Below are positions 25,511-35,155 of a stretch of 64,000 nt of DNA, one piece after another; the stretch's first letter is position 1; the number at the start of each line of letters is the position of its first letter. The stretch is taken from assembly GCA_964557855.1 (NCBI GenBank), contig CAZLBP010000013.1, positions 1 to 64,000 of the forward strand, read 5' to 3'. A program made the position numbers and the translations under genes. Origin of the DNA: JAJRZL01 sp964557855 (GTDB lineage Bacteria; Zixibacteria; MSB-5A5; GN15; FEB-12). The notes under the pieces were generated by a model, which was given only the letters and a program-made list of their open reading frames with translations, was not told the DNA's origin and made no database searches.

Positions 25511-27751
25511 TTACCCCACCACCTCCATAAAATCCGCCATGGCATTGAAGAAGGCATCGGACAGGCGGGATAACGGCTGATCGACCAGATCGTTGATTCT
25601 GAGGGCGGCCCCACACACAGTGCCGATATGTGTGCAGGGGATTCCGGAGTTTTGAAAATGGGCTCTCAGGTCTGATTCGCTTTGGCGTGCGCAGCTAACT
25701 ATGATCCGTGACTGCGTCTCGCCGAACAGCAGGCAGTCCGGTCTCATCTCGTCGGCCAGTTTTATATCCGCTCCCAGTTGGCGGTCGCGGTTGGAAATGC
25801 AGCACTCCGCCAAAGCCACGGCCAAACCGCCGTCGCTCACGTCGTGCGCTGATTTGATCCAGCCGTTCCTGATTGCCTGCAACAGGGCGTCCTGCAATTT
25901 CCGCTCGAACTGCAGGTCCAGTGGCGGGACCTCGCCTCGGCTCCGGTCATACACCGTGTGCAGATATTCCGAGGCGCCCAGGTGTTCTTCGTTCTTCCCC
26001 AACAGCAGGACCACGTCCCCTTCGTCCTTCAACCACTGCGTGGTGATATGATCAACGTCTTCGACGAGCCCCACCATGCCGATGGTCGGCGTCGGGAAAA
26101 CGGCGCGTTCCGGGTCCTCGTTGTAGAACGATACATTGCCGCCTGTGACCGGTGTCTCGAAAACTTCGCAGGCTTCACCCATACCCTTGACGGACTCCGC
26201 AAAACCATAATAGATCTCCGGCTTGTACGGGTTACCGAAATTGAGGCAATTGGTCACCGCCAGTGGCCTGCCACCGGAACAGACGATGTTCCGAGCCGCT
26301 TCGGCTACGGCGCTCTGCGCGCCCAAACGCGGGTTAATATAGCAATAGCGGCCGTTGCAGTCCGTAGTCATGGCCAGCGCCTTGCGGGTCTTGCGAATAC
26401 GCAGGACGGCGGCGTCGGAACCGGGGCCGACAGCTGTGTTGGTGCGCACCATCGAGTCGTATTGATCGAAAACCCAGCTTTTGTGGCAGATGTTAGGCGC
26501 GGCCAGCATTGTAACCAGGATGTTGTTCCAGTCGTGATCGAGAGAGTAATCCGAGTAGTCCAGTTTAACGATCTCGTCCATATAAGCAGGCCGTTTTGTC
26601 TCACGTCGGTAGACCGGCGCGCCGCCACCGAGCACCAGCACTTCGGATGGAATCTGAGCCACCACCTCGCCGATAAGTCTCACGGTGAACAGGCCGTCCG
26701 ACGTCACCCGGCCGATAATGGTCGAATCCAGCCCCCACTTGTCAAAGACTTCCCTGACGGCCGCCTCCTGACCCTTCTTCACGCAGACCAGCATGCGCTC
26801 CTGCGACTCCGACAGCAGAATTTCATACGGAATCATTCCCGGCTCGCGGACCGGCACCTTGTCGATATCGATTTCGATCCCGGATTCCCCCTTGGCCGAC
26901 ATCTCGGTACAGGAGCAGGTGATACCGGCGGCACCCATATCCTGGATGCCGACTATCAGGTCTTTGTCGATAATCTCAAGCGTCGCTTCCACCAGCAGCT
27001 TCTCCGTAAATGGATCGCCGATCTGCACGGCCGGGCGGCGTTCCTCAGAGGCTGCGCTAAGCTCTTCGGAGGCAAAAGTGGCGCCGTGGATACCATCGCG
27101 GCCGGTCTTCGAACCGACAATCATCACCGGATTCCCCTCACCTTTGGCGACCGCTGAGACGATACCGTCGGCTTTTACCAAGCCTACGGCCATGGCGTTG
27201 ATGAGCGGATTCCCAGTGTAGGCATCATCAAAATACACTTCCCCGGCCACGGTCGGCACACCAAAGGAATTTCCGTAATCGCCGATTCCTCGCACGACAC
27301 CGTCCACCAGATATCGGACGCGGGGACGTTTGGGTGACCCGAACCGGAGCGAGTTCAGACTGGCAATCGGTCGCGCCCCCATAGTGAAAATGTCGCGTAA
27401 AATACCACCTACACCGGTCGCCGCGCCCTGGTACGGTTCGACCGCCGAGGGGTGATTGTGTGACTCAATCTTGAATACGACCGCCAGCCCGTCGTCGATG
27501 TCAACCGCCCCGGCGTTTTCTTCACCAGCCTTGGCCAGCAGCTGCTTGCCCTCACGCGGCAGCGTCTTGAGCAAAGCGATCGAGTTCTTGTAGGAGCAAT
27601 GCTCCGACCACATCACCGAGAAAACACCCAGTTCCGTATAACTGGGTTTTCTATCAAGAATCTCTATGATTCGGTCATATTCTTCTCTGGTCAAGCCATG
27701 GGCCTTGACCATTTCATCGGTAACTTCGGGCTGTTCGTATGCGGTAGTCAT
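25511..27751 (-). CDS. purL: Phosphoribosylformylglycinamidine synthase subunit PurL
   Basis: 746-residue small-type PurL. It converts FGAR to FGAM with ATP and ammonia in purine synthesis and needs PurS and PurQ, which are not in the window. Marks: SVMWSEHCSYKNS, KIESHNHPSAVEPYQGAATGVGGI, DMGAAGITCSCTEMSAKG, ALAMTTDCNGRYCY and AHDVSDGGLAVALAE. TAAGGAG lies 7 nt before ATG 27751. A single gene on the minus strand, with a family A repeat after its stop. Confidence 0.97.
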   Translation of the reverse strand: MTTAYEQPEVTDEMVKAHGLTREEYDRIIEILDRKPSYTELGVFSVMWSEHCSYKNSIALLKTLPREGKQLLAKAGEENAGAVDIDDGLAVVFKIESHNHPSAVEPYQGAATGVGGILRDIFTMGARPIASLNSLRFGSPKRPRVRYLVDGVVRGIGDYGNSFGVPTVAGEVYFDDAYTGNPLINAMAVGLVKADGIVSAVAKGEGNPVMIVGSKTGRDGIHGATFASEELSAASEERRPAVQIGDPFTEKLLVEATLEIIDKDLIVGIQDMGAAGITCSCTEMSAKGESGIEIDIDKVPVREPGMIPYEILLSESQERMLVCVKKGQEAAVREVFDKWGLDSTIIGRVTSDGLFTVRLIGEVVAQIPSEVLVLGGGAPVYRRETKRPAYMDEIVKLDYSDYSLDHDWNNILVTMLAAPNICHKSWVFDQYDSMVRTNTAVGPGSDAAVLRIRKTRKALAMTTDCNGRYCYINPRLGAQSAVAEAARNIVCSGGRPLAVTNCLNFGNPYKPEIYYGFAESVKGMGEACEVFETPVTGGNVSFYNEDPERAVFPTPTIGMVGLVEDVDHITTQWLKDEGDVVLLLGKNEEHLGASEYLHTVYDRSRGEVPPLDLQFERKLQDALLQAIRNGWIKSAHDVSDGGLAVALAECCISNRDRQLGADIKLADEMRPDCLLFGETQSRIIVSCARQSESDLRAHFQNSGIPCTHIGTVCGAALRINDLVDQPLSRLSDAFFNAMADFMEVVG

Positions 27752-28119
27752 ATTATCTCCTTAATCGTGAAGCCGGAATATAGAGAGATTTTCAGATACC
27801 GTCAATCAGCATATAGCAGTGGCACCGGCGGCTTCGGACGAGAAGTGCATCGGAAGCTTCCGGGTTGCAGCGAGGACGGAGATAGTTGGAGTATATTGAT
27901 CTTCATTAACGCCAATTGACAGATCGGCCCTGAGGATTTTTACATAAAACGTCACTAATTCCGAGCTGAATGATATCGCTCCGGATGCCGATACTAAATG
28001 GTGTAACGCGATGAACTTACAGGAAATGGAACATTTAAGAAATGGGACTCTTCCCGTCTCATGTCGGATGTAATGCACTCTCGACGAAGAATTTCCCTTC
28101 ATGGTAAAACGATTATTCG
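27752..28119. other. Intergenic region between purL and a divergent secreted-protein gene
   Basis: Nothing gene-like is supported here. Small frames at 27599-27919 and 27806-28162 have no family features or ribosome sites. The region must hold the purL promoter on the minus strand, which I could not place, and borders the plus-strand promoter at 28120. Confidence 0.5.
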
Positions 28120-28149
28120 TTGACACGTGCGTAAGCTGCAAGTTATACT
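28120..28149 (+). promoter_or_regulatory. Sigma-70-type promoter of the sorted secreted protein gene
   Basis: TTGACA (28120-28125), 18-nt spacer, TATACT (28144-28149). The predicted start near 28156 leaves a leader of about 58 nt before ATG 28214, which contains GGAGG at 28200-28204. Confidence 0.7.
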
Positions 28150-28213
28150 GCGTTGTCTGCACGAGTACAGCTTACACAAGAAACTGAATTCCATAGTATG
28201 GAGGTACAAAACG

Positions 28214-30595
28214 ATGAATTCACGCTCCTGCCTGCTGCTCATGGCTCTGGTACTCATGAGTGGCGTCGTCTGGTCCCAACCCGTTCTCCCTGACACGTTT
28301 GGGGTCGTCGACACGGTGGCTCTCGAGGTGACAGTAAACGAGCCGGCCGGTCAAGTGACGGTTGAGATGTACTTGTTCAATGATTCGAATTTGCTGGCCG
28401 GTTCCGCCGGTTTCAGCTGGGGGCAGTCCAGCGCCACCCTGCTGATGGATACCGCCTACGGCAGCCCTCTGGTCGACGCCGGCTTCGGGATCGGCCCGTT
28501 TTTCTACGAAGCCGACGATTTCAGTACCACCAACGCCAACCAGCGCTTCCTGTTTGGTGCTTCCCACGATGCGACTACTGACGGCGTAGCCGGTGATGCC
28601 GGCGGTCGAAGATGGTGGGCTACCTACGAATTCAGTCTCTCGGACTGGAACGAGGGGGACTCAATCGTTTTCGACACCTTGTCCTTTAACCCCGGCTCGG
28701 CTTATGTCTTCTTTGTCGAGCTGCCGGGACCGGGTCAGCAGGCCATTCAGCCGCACTGGGAGGGGCGGGTCGTCATAATCAAAACCGGCGGTGTTATTCC
28801 GACCAACGAATGGATCAACGCCTATTGCGAATTCCCGATACTCAATGACGTACCCTTAAACCCCGGTGATACGATTAAGGCCTATGATCCCGACGGAGTA
28901 CTCTGTGGCCTCGACGTTGTGCGGGCTGACGGAACCTACGGCTTCATGCCGATTTACCGCGACGATGCTTCCACGCCGACACAGGACGAAGGGGCTGAAC
29001 CGGGTGATATAATCGTGTTCGGCATCAACGATGAGATGGTGGCCACCGAACCGGCGGTTTTCTGGACTACCAACGGTGACGTGGTTGAAGTGTGCGACTT
29101 CTCTACCGAAATCGTCCGACCCACTAATGAGTGGATTAACGTCTACTGCGGTGCGCCGCTGTTCAACGGCGTTCCCCTGAGTCCCGGTGATTTGGTCAGG
29201 GCATATGACCCGGACGGTGTCCTTTGCGGTCTGGATACGGTGAGAGCGGACGGCAAGTTCGGTTTCATGCCCATTTACCACGACGACATCTTCAGTGCTA
29301 TCGATGAAGGGGCCGAAACAGGCGATACCATCACGTTCTTCATCAATGACACCGAAGTTCAGACCGATCCGGTCGTCGTGTGGATCAGCAACGGTTATTC
29401 ATATGAGCTGTGTGATTTTTTTACCTGTAAGAAGTTTCACCTGGAGGCCGGCTGGCATTTGATTTCATGGAATCTGGATTACGGTGACGATATTGAGGAT
29501 TTCATAAGTCTCCTGGGTCCCGACACCGGTTGTGTGGAAGTCATGCTGGGCTTTGATCGGGGTGCGATGACCTATGATCCGGACTATCCGACATTCTCCA
29601 CGCTGAACTACGTCGACTACCATTTCGGGTACTGGATTCTGCTGTCGTGTCCCGTCGATTTTGACATCTGCGGCGACCGGATAAACCCCGAGGACTACAT
29701 CCATATTTATGACGGCTGGAATCTGGTGAGCTATTGGCCGCGCGATCCGCTGCCGGTGGAAACGGCGCTCGTTTCCATATACGATGACATCATGGTCGTG
29801 CTCGGCTACGACGGTACGGGCTTGACCCACATCCCGTCGGAAGGACCGTTTAATACCCTGACCGAAATGGAAGCCTGCCTGGGGTACTGGATCAAGACGA
29901 CGTCGGATGGCATGCTGTTGTATCCCGGCTGGACCGGCCCCCTGGCTGCCGCCCGGATCGGCGATCCGGTGGCAACGACCACGGACATCGCGCCGACTAA
30001 TACCTGGATATCCATATTCGGGAACGACATCACGCTGGACGGCCGCCCATTGGCTCCCAACACGAAGGTGGAAGCGTTCACCGAAGACGGACATCTCTGC
30101 GGTCGCGGACACTATGTTGACGGCCTGCTGAAATTCACGCCTGTTTACGGTCACGACAAAACGCAGGAAAAGTCCTCGCATTATCCTCAGGCGGGAGAGC
30201 GAATCGAGATTCGCATCAACGGCCAGCCGGTTTCGCCGACGGTAACCTGGACCGAGAACGGTGACCGCGTTCGCCTGGAGCGTCTGAGCAGTTCAGGTGA
30301 AGGCAGCGGTTTACCCGGTGAGTTCGAACTCTACCAGAACTATCCGAACCCGTTCAATCCAACTACCGAGATCAGTTTCTCCCTGCCCGAGCCGGCCCAG
30401 GTGGAACTGACGGTCTACAATATCATGGGACAGCAGGTGGCGGTGCTGGCGAATGACTTCTTCGGAGCCGGACACCACACGATCGAGTGGCATGCTGCCG
30501 ACGAGGAAAACCGCCAGGTCGCCAGCGGTCTCTACTTGTACCGACTTCGTGCCGGTGACTTCGTCGAAACGAAGAAGATGATGCTATTGAAATAG
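28214..30595 (+). CDS. Secreted multidomain protein with FlgD-like C-terminal sorting domain
   Basis: 793 residues from ATG 28214 (GGAGG upstream). Signal peptide LLLMALVLMSGVVWSQ. A cohesin-like beta domain (about 30-190) is followed by two near-identical ~100-residue units that start PTNEWIN and contain PGDxxxAYDPDGVLCGLD and a third, diverged unit starting PTNTWIS near 595. Between them are two FHLEAGWHLISWNL/GWNLVSYW segments. The C-terminus (FELYQNYPNPFNPTTEISF ... SGLYLYRL) is the FlgD-Ig/type IX-like sorting domain common in FCB bacteria. Surface role unknown. The internal repeats point to duplication. Confidence 0.85.
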   Translation: MNSRSCLLLMALVLMSGVVWSQPVLPDTFGVVDTVALEVTVNEPAGQVTVEMYLFNDSNLLAGSAGFSWGQSSATLLMDTAYGSPLVDAGFGIGPFFYEADDFSTTNANQRFLFGASHDATTDGVAGDAGGRRWWATYEFSLSDWNEGDSIVFDTLSFNPGSAYVFFVELPGPGQQAIQPHWEGRVVIIKTGGVIPTNEWINAYCEFPILNDVPLNPGDTIKAYDPDGVLCGLDVVRADGTYGFMPIYRDDASTPTQDEGAEPGDIIVFGINDEMVATEPAVFWTTNGDVVEVCDFSTEIVRPTNEWINVYCGAPLFNGVPLSPGDLVRAYDPDGVLCGLDTVRADGKFGFMPIYHDDIFSAIDEGAETGDTITFFINDTEVQTDPVVVWISNGYSYELCDFFTCKKFHLEAGWHLISWNLDYGDDIEDFISLLGPDTGCVEVMLGFDRGAMTYDPDYPTFSTLNYVDYHFGYWILLSCPVDFDICGDRINPEDYIHIYDGWNLVSYWPRDPLPVETALVSIYDDIMVVLGYDGTGLTHIPSEGPFNTLTEMEACLGYWIKTTSDGMLLYPGWTGPLAAARIGDPVATTTDIAPTNTWISIFGNDITLDGRPLAPNTKVEAFTEDGHLCGRGHYVDGLLKFTPVYGHDKTQEKSSHYPQAGERIEIRINGQPVSPTVTWTENGDRVRLERLSSSGEGSGLPGEFELYQNYPNPFNPTTEISFSLPEPAQVELTVYNIMGQQVAVLANDFFGAGHHTIEWHAADEENRQVASGLYLYRLRAGDFVETKKMMLLK

Positions 30596-30620
30596 CAGAA
30601 CTGAATAATGAAGGTAAGAT

Positions 30621-30652
30621 CGGGGACAGCGTCTAACAGCCTGTCCCCGTTT
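30621..30652 (+). terminator. Intrinsic terminator after the sorted secreted protein
   Basis: CGGGGACAG (30621-30629) pairs with CTGTCCCCG (30641-30649), 9 bp with an 11-nt loop, then TTT. It lies 26 nt after the stop at 30595 and separates this gene from the convergent CBS gene. Confidence 0.75.
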
Positions 30653-30702
30653 CCGATTGGACAGGCTATTCGTCAAACAAAACCGAAGGTCGGCGGTGCC
30701 GG

Positions 30703-31164
30703 CTATATATCGCCGGACTTGTCGCGGCGGCTCAACCCGTCGAGATAAAGCTTCAGATACCGGTTTTCGATCTCTCTGTTCTTGGCCTGCGTCTGGAAGA
30801 TATCCCGCAGCGAAACCAGGCCGACAATCTTCTCACCCTCAACGATCGGCACGTGGCGAACGTAGTTCTTATCCATAATGCCGGCAATATACGACAGGTT
30901 ATCTTCGGGCAAACCGATGATCAATTCGGTGGTCATGACATCCGCCACTTTCAGCTCATGGTAGTTGCCTTTGGTTTCGTGGACTTTTCTAAAGATATCC
31001 GTGTCACTGACAATACCGATCAGCTTCTCATTGTCATCGGTAATCGGCAGACAGCCGATGTTGTTCGAAATCAGCATCTGCATGGCAGAATCGATGGTTG
31101 TCGACAGTTTTGCCGTAATGACATTGCTGGATTTCTTCTTTTTCAAGAGTGTCTTCACACGCAT
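30703..31164 (-). CDS. Protein of two CBS domains
   Basis: 153 residues from ATG 31164 (AGAAAGGA just upstream; a TTG two codons earlier is less likely). Two CBS units are clear: NIGCLPITDDNEKLIGIVSDTDIF and RHVPIVEGEKIVGLVSLRDIF. Such pairs bind adenine nucleotides or act as regulatory modules. No catalytic domain is attached, so it probably regulates a partner that is not next to it. A lysine run (LLKKKKSS) near the start is unusual. Confidence 0.88.
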   Translation of the reverse strand: MRVKTLLKKKKSSNVITAKLSTTIDSAMQMLISNNIGCLPITDDNEKLIGIVSDTDIFRKVHETKGNYHELKVADVMTTELIIGLPEDNLSYIAGIMDKNYVRHVPIVEGEKIVGLVSLRDIFQTQAKNREIENRYLKLYLDGLSRRDKSGDI

Positions 31165-31353
31165 AGACAATCCTTTCTATACATAAGAGATCTATCCGCT
31201 TCCAAAGATATACAGTAGATAGTAGCCAAAAGCACGGGTAAAAACAAGTAAATCGTGCCGTCGTTCTCGAGTGCAACTTGGGCTTTGGGCAGATGTGGAA
31301 AGGCCGCCCCACAAGTAGCAGATCAGCAATGGTCCTTGCTCATAGCACGTTCC

Positions 31354-31423
31354 TCGCGTAGGGTGCGGCCATGCGCCGCACCGACTTACCGGATCGGCGG
31401 GGACAAGCCCCGCCGCTACGCGA
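31354..31423. repeat. Family A cloverleaf palindrome, copy 3
   Basis: TCGCGTAG (31354-31361) pairs with CTACGCGA (31416-31423), enclosing GTGCGGC/GCCGCAC-type and GGCGGGG/CCCCGCC hairpins. Just before it, around 31262-31290, is a partial family B palindrome. Together they fill most of the gap between the CBS gene and the broken membrane gene. Confidence 0.85.
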
Positions 31424-31484
31424 TACAAAAACCGACCGGACATCACCTTTGGAGACAGCCCCTGGACATCCGCCGCCCACGGAA

Positions 31485-31982
31485 TCAATCTGACGGAAAA
31501 TAACAATCTACGGTATCGGTCGACGTTATAACAGCTACGAGCGTACCCAGCAGGAAACCGATAGCACCCAAGCCCGGAGAAATGACAGAGGCAAAAAGCT
31601 GTTGTTCATTTCCCTCAGCCCCGATAATCAGGGGGATACCTAGGGCAAACCCTCTCAGCCCGCCGGCGACCATCCAGCCCCGTTTGAGCCGCCCATGCAG
31701 CTGGAGGCGTATTCTCTCTATTTAGCTGAAGCTGTACGATGAATGCCCGCGATCAGATCGATACAGTTCGTGGATGTCGATATAGCGGTTCTCCATACTG
31801 ACCGAGACGAACTGTCCCATGATTTCCGAACCGTTGTTTCTAATCAACGTCATCTTGTCATCGGACGTGAGTTTGGGCAAATTCTCTTTGAGGCAGGTGG
31901 TATCGTATTGACACCAGGCTGAGCCACAGATGATCAAAACGGCGCTGACCATGGCCGCCGGCTTAACCATTCTTGAAGGCAT
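31485..31982 (-). pseudogene. Small exported membrane protein gene interrupted by TAA
   Basis: Frame 31982-31485 is continuous apart from one TAA at 31722-31724. Before it: a signal peptide (MVSAVLIICGSAWCQ) and a soluble part ending DRGHSSYSFS. After it the same frame goes on IERIRLQLHGRLKRGW, then a glycine-rich hydrophobic pair of helices (FALGIPLIIGAEGNEQ, GLGAIGFLLGTLVAVI). SYSFS-E-IERIRL would read naturally with GAA for TAA, so a single G to T change explains the break. TAA is not a Sec codon. A sequencing error is possible. Function not recognised. Confidence 0.7.
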
Positions 31983-32152
31983 GACGTTACTCCCCGTCTA
32001 AAAAATATCCAGTGCTTGGCGAATAATGCTGATTTTGACTCATGGTTGTCAAGCAGGAACACACCGACGCCGATGATGCCGTACAAATCGACATTGTTTT
32101 TTCCGATCCGCGCTCTATCTTGTGACAAGTCAGCGATACACTGTGAAAGGAC

Positions 32153-34303
32153 ATGAACGACTCACACGTACATACGATCGCCACGGAACTGAATGTCAAA
32201 CCGGCGCAGGTGGCGGCAACCATAGACCTGCTCAGCAACGATGCCACCGTACCGTTTATTGCGCGGTATCGCAAAGAAGCTACCGGCAACCTGGATGAAG
32301 TTGCGGTCAGGCATATCCGTGATCGAATTGGGCAGCTTCAGGAACTGGACAAACGTCGCGAAGCGATCCTGAAATCACTTAAAGAACGGGATTTGCTGAC
32401 CGATGAACTGCGGACACAGATCGAGGCGGCGCAGAAAATGCCCGTTTTGGAAGACATCTACTTGCCGTTCCGTCCCAAACGCCGCACCCGCGCCACGGTT
32501 GCCCGTGAGAGCGGCCTGGAACCGCTGGCGGAGCTGCTCCTGGCCCAGGACGATATCGACCCGACCGTCGAAAGCAAAAAATTCGTCGATCCGGATCAAG
32601 AGGTGCATTCGGTTGAGGACGCACTGGCCGGAGCTCGAGACATTCTCGCCGAGTGGATCAATGAGGATATCGACGCCCGCAAACGAATGCGCGAACTGTT
32701 TGCGGCGGAGGCGGTTCTTTCCACAACCGTCATATCCGGACAGGAGGAAACCGGCCGGAAATTCAAAGACTATTTCGATTGGTCGGAGGCGGTCACTTCG
32801 ATACCGTCACATCGGATACTCGCCATCAACCGCGGCGAGCGTAAAAAAGTGCTCCGAGTCCGGGTCGCCCCTCCTTCGGCATCCGCCCTGTCTATCCTCT
32901 CACGAATGTTCGTGATGGCGGACAACAAAGTATCCGAACAAGTCCGGCTTGCGCTCGAGGACGGCTACAGACGGCTTCTCGCACCGGCCATGGAATCGGA
33001 AATCCGCGCCGAGTTGAAACAGCGTGCCGATGCTGACGCCATCGAGGTTTTTGCCGCCAACGTCCGGGAGCTGCTCATGGCGCCGCCGTTGGGGCAGAAG
33101 CGCATCCTGGCCATTGACCCCGGCTTCCGCACCGGATGCAAAGTGGTCTGTCTGGATCCACAGGGGCAGCTGCTGGACCATACCACCATATTCCCCCACA
33201 GTTCGGAGGCGGAGAGGAAGGACGCCGCTGTTGAAATCAAGGCTCTCGTGGAACGATTCAAAACCCAGGTGATTGCAATCGGCAACGGCACTGCCGGTCG
33301 TGAAACGGAAGCCTTCATCCGCGAGGTCGAGCTGCCGCGACCTGTCGCGGTCGAGATGGTCAACGAAGCGGGCGCCTCGGTTTATTCGGCATCGGAGGTC
33401 GCCCGGGAGGAATTCCCCGAATTCGATGTAACCGTGCGGGGCGCCATATCGATCGGTCGTCGGCTCATGGATCCTTTATCGGAATTGGTCAAAATCGATC
33501 CTAAGTCGATCGGGGTCGGGCAATACCAACATGACGTTGACCAGACGGCGCTGAAGAGACGGCTCGATGATATCGTGTCCAGTTGTGTCAACGCGGTGGG
33601 CGTCAACGTGAACACGGCCGGTAAACAGTTATTGACTTTTGTATCCGGTTTGGGACCCAAACTGGCGGAGAGTATTGTCGCCTACCGCAACGAATACGGA
33701 CCGTTCCGGAACAGGAAGCTGCTTACCAGAGTACCCCGCCTCGGTCCCAAGGCTTTCGAGCAGGCGGCCGGATTCCTGCGCATCCCCGACTCCGACAATC
33801 CTCTGGATCGCAGCGCCGTACATCCGGAGAGCTACCCGGTTGTCGAGCGGATAGCGGCGGATCTGAACACGACGATAGATCAACTCATAGCCCGGGATGA
33901 ACTCCGCACCGACCTTGACATCCAAAGATATCAGGACGGCAGAGTCGGTCTTCTGACTCTGCAGGACATCATCGACGAACTGGCCAAACCGGGACATGAC
34001 CCGCGAGCGGCGTTCGAGTTCTTTCAGTTCAACGCCGCGGTGAACGAGATCGGCGATCTCAAAGTCGATATGCGCCTGCCCGGGATCGTAACCAACGTCA
34101 CCAACTTCGGCGCCTTTGTCGATATCGGCGTCCATCAGGACGGACTCGTCCATATCAGCGAGCTGGCGGACAAGTTCGTCAAAGATCCCAATGAAATCGT
34201 CCGGGCCGGACAGAAGGTAGACGTGCGCGTTGTGTCAGTCGACATTGAGCGGGGGCGGATTGGGTTGTCGATGCGAGGGACGCGTGAAACTAAGACTTGG
34301 TAA
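32153..34303 (+). CDS. tex: Tex-family RNA-binding transcription accessory protein
   Basis: 716 residues with the full Tex order: N-terminal helical part (PFIARYRKEATGNLDEV), YqgF-like RNase H fold (RILAIDPGFRTGCKVVCLD), helix-hairpin-helix (VNVNTAGKQLLTFVSGLGPKLAESIV ... RVPRLGPKAFEQAAGFLRI) and a C-terminal S1 domain (LPGIVTNVTNFGAFVDIGVHQDGLVHISELAD). Tex binds RNA and associates with transcription; the exact task is not settled. ATG 32153 gives the family start. It is alone, followed by an orphan gene 17 nt after its stop. Confidence 0.95.
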   Translation: MNDSHVHTIATELNVKPAQVAATIDLLSNDATVPFIARYRKEATGNLDEVAVRHIRDRIGQLQELDKRREAILKSLKERDLLTDELRTQIEAAQKMPVLEDIYLPFRPKRRTRATVARESGLEPLAELLLAQDDIDPTVESKKFVDPDQEVHSVEDALAGARDILAEWINEDIDARKRMRELFAAEAVLSTTVISGQEETGRKFKDYFDWSEAVTSIPSHRILAINRGERKKVLRVRVAPPSASALSILSRMFVMADNKVSEQVRLALEDGYRRLLAPAMESEIRAELKQRADADAIEVFAANVRELLMAPPLGQKRILAIDPGFRTGCKVVCLDPQGQLLDHTTIFPHSSEAERKDAAVEIKALVERFKTQVIAIGNGTAGRETEAFIREVELPRPVAVEMVNEAGASVYSASEVAREEFPEFDVTVRGAISIGRRLMDPLSELVKIDPKSIGVGQYQHDVDQTALKRRLDDIVSSCVNAVGVNVNTAGKQLLTFVSGLGPKLAESIVAYRNEYGPFRNRKLLTRVPRLGPKAFEQAAGFLRIPDSDNPLDRSAVHPESYPVVERIAADLNTTIDQLIARDELRTDLDIQRYQDGRVGLLTLQDIIDELAKPGHDPRAAFEFFQFNAAVNEIGDLKVDMRLPGIVTNVTNFGAFVDIGVHQDGLVHISELADKFVKDPNEIVRAGQKVDVRVVSVDIERGRIGLSMRGTRETKTW

Positions 34304-34320
34304 CAAATGTGGAGAGAGCA

Positions 34321-35145
34321 ATGTGTAACGTGGAGTTTGCTTATTCGACAGAGTTCTATGTTGATCGGATGCTAGTTGATCCAGCTGAAAAACCTATGTA
34401 TGAGATCAAATCAGGTTCTACTATGACAGTAACTGCACCCAGAAATAGCAATAGAACGAAATTCACATTGTCTACGGTTGCTTCAGCAGAGGACACATCC
34501 AAGTTCGACGATAGATCAAACGATTTCCTTGACATACACAACGAGATACTTGACCGGCTGGACGCTTGCTTTACATACGTATTCCCGCCGGAACGGGAAT
34601 CCACGGAATATTGTCAGCTCAAAGACGTGAATACAAAAAGCAATTTCCTTGAGCAATATGACAAGGTAATCGCACCATTGAAGAACGTTAGAGTCGATCG
34701 TGCTCTACCGATGGAATATCCAGGCAAATTCACAGGCCGCCAATTGGGAAAAGTGCTCGAATACACCCGAGCGTGTTTAGAAGAGACACGATTCCATCGG
34801 ATTATGCACTGGTATAGGGAAGGATCGGTAGCACTTCATGACCCTTACAGTTCATGGTGGAAGATTGTCGAGAACCAGGGGAAGTACAACAGAACTCTAG
34901 CAAACGAGTTGACTGAAAAAGAGCGCACGCTGTTAAAGCTCTTACCTCAGTGGTTTCGTCACACAAGTGACCATCCTGACACTGACAGAGCCGTGAAACA
35001 CTGGCCCGTACTTTCCGAGACCGATCCGGTGACCTGTTCCTCCACAAATCCGACAATACGATCCAAGCTTGAAGTGCTAAGGGAACAGTACGCCACAACT
35101 CTTCGTCAGTTGATTGAAGTAATAATGAGTGGATTTGAGAAGTAG
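34321..35145 (+). CDS. Orphan protein of unknown function
   Basis: 274 residues from ATG 34321 (GGAGAG upstream); a frame start at 34297 inside tex is less likely. I do not recognise a family. There is no signal peptide or membrane segment. It is polar with many aromatic residues (FHRIMHWYREG, SSWWKIVENQG, LLPQWFRHTSDHPD) and looks largely helical. Base composition is more AT-rich than tex and the ASST gene on either side, and codon choice is looser, which hints at recent arrival. The stop is 10 nt from the convergent gene's stop. Confidence 0.65.
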   Translation: MCNVEFAYSTEFYVDRMLVDPAEKPMYEIKSGSTMTVTAPRNSNRTKFTLSTVASAEDTSKFDDRSNDFLDIHNEILDRLDACFTYVFPPERESTEYCQLKDVNTKSNFLEQYDKVIAPLKNVRVDRALPMEYPGKFTGRQLGKVLEYTRACLEETRFHRIMHWYREGSVALHDPYSSWWKIVENQGKYNRTLANELTEKERTLLKLLPQWFRHTSDHPDTDRAVKHWPVLSETDPVTCSSTNPTIRSKLEVLREQYATTLRQLIEVIMSGFEK

Positions 35146-35155
35146 TTCCCTGGCC

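Noticed and set aside
25958..27157. 399-residue plus-strand frame opposite purL
   Set aside because: Shadow frame; purL on the other strand is complete and conserved.
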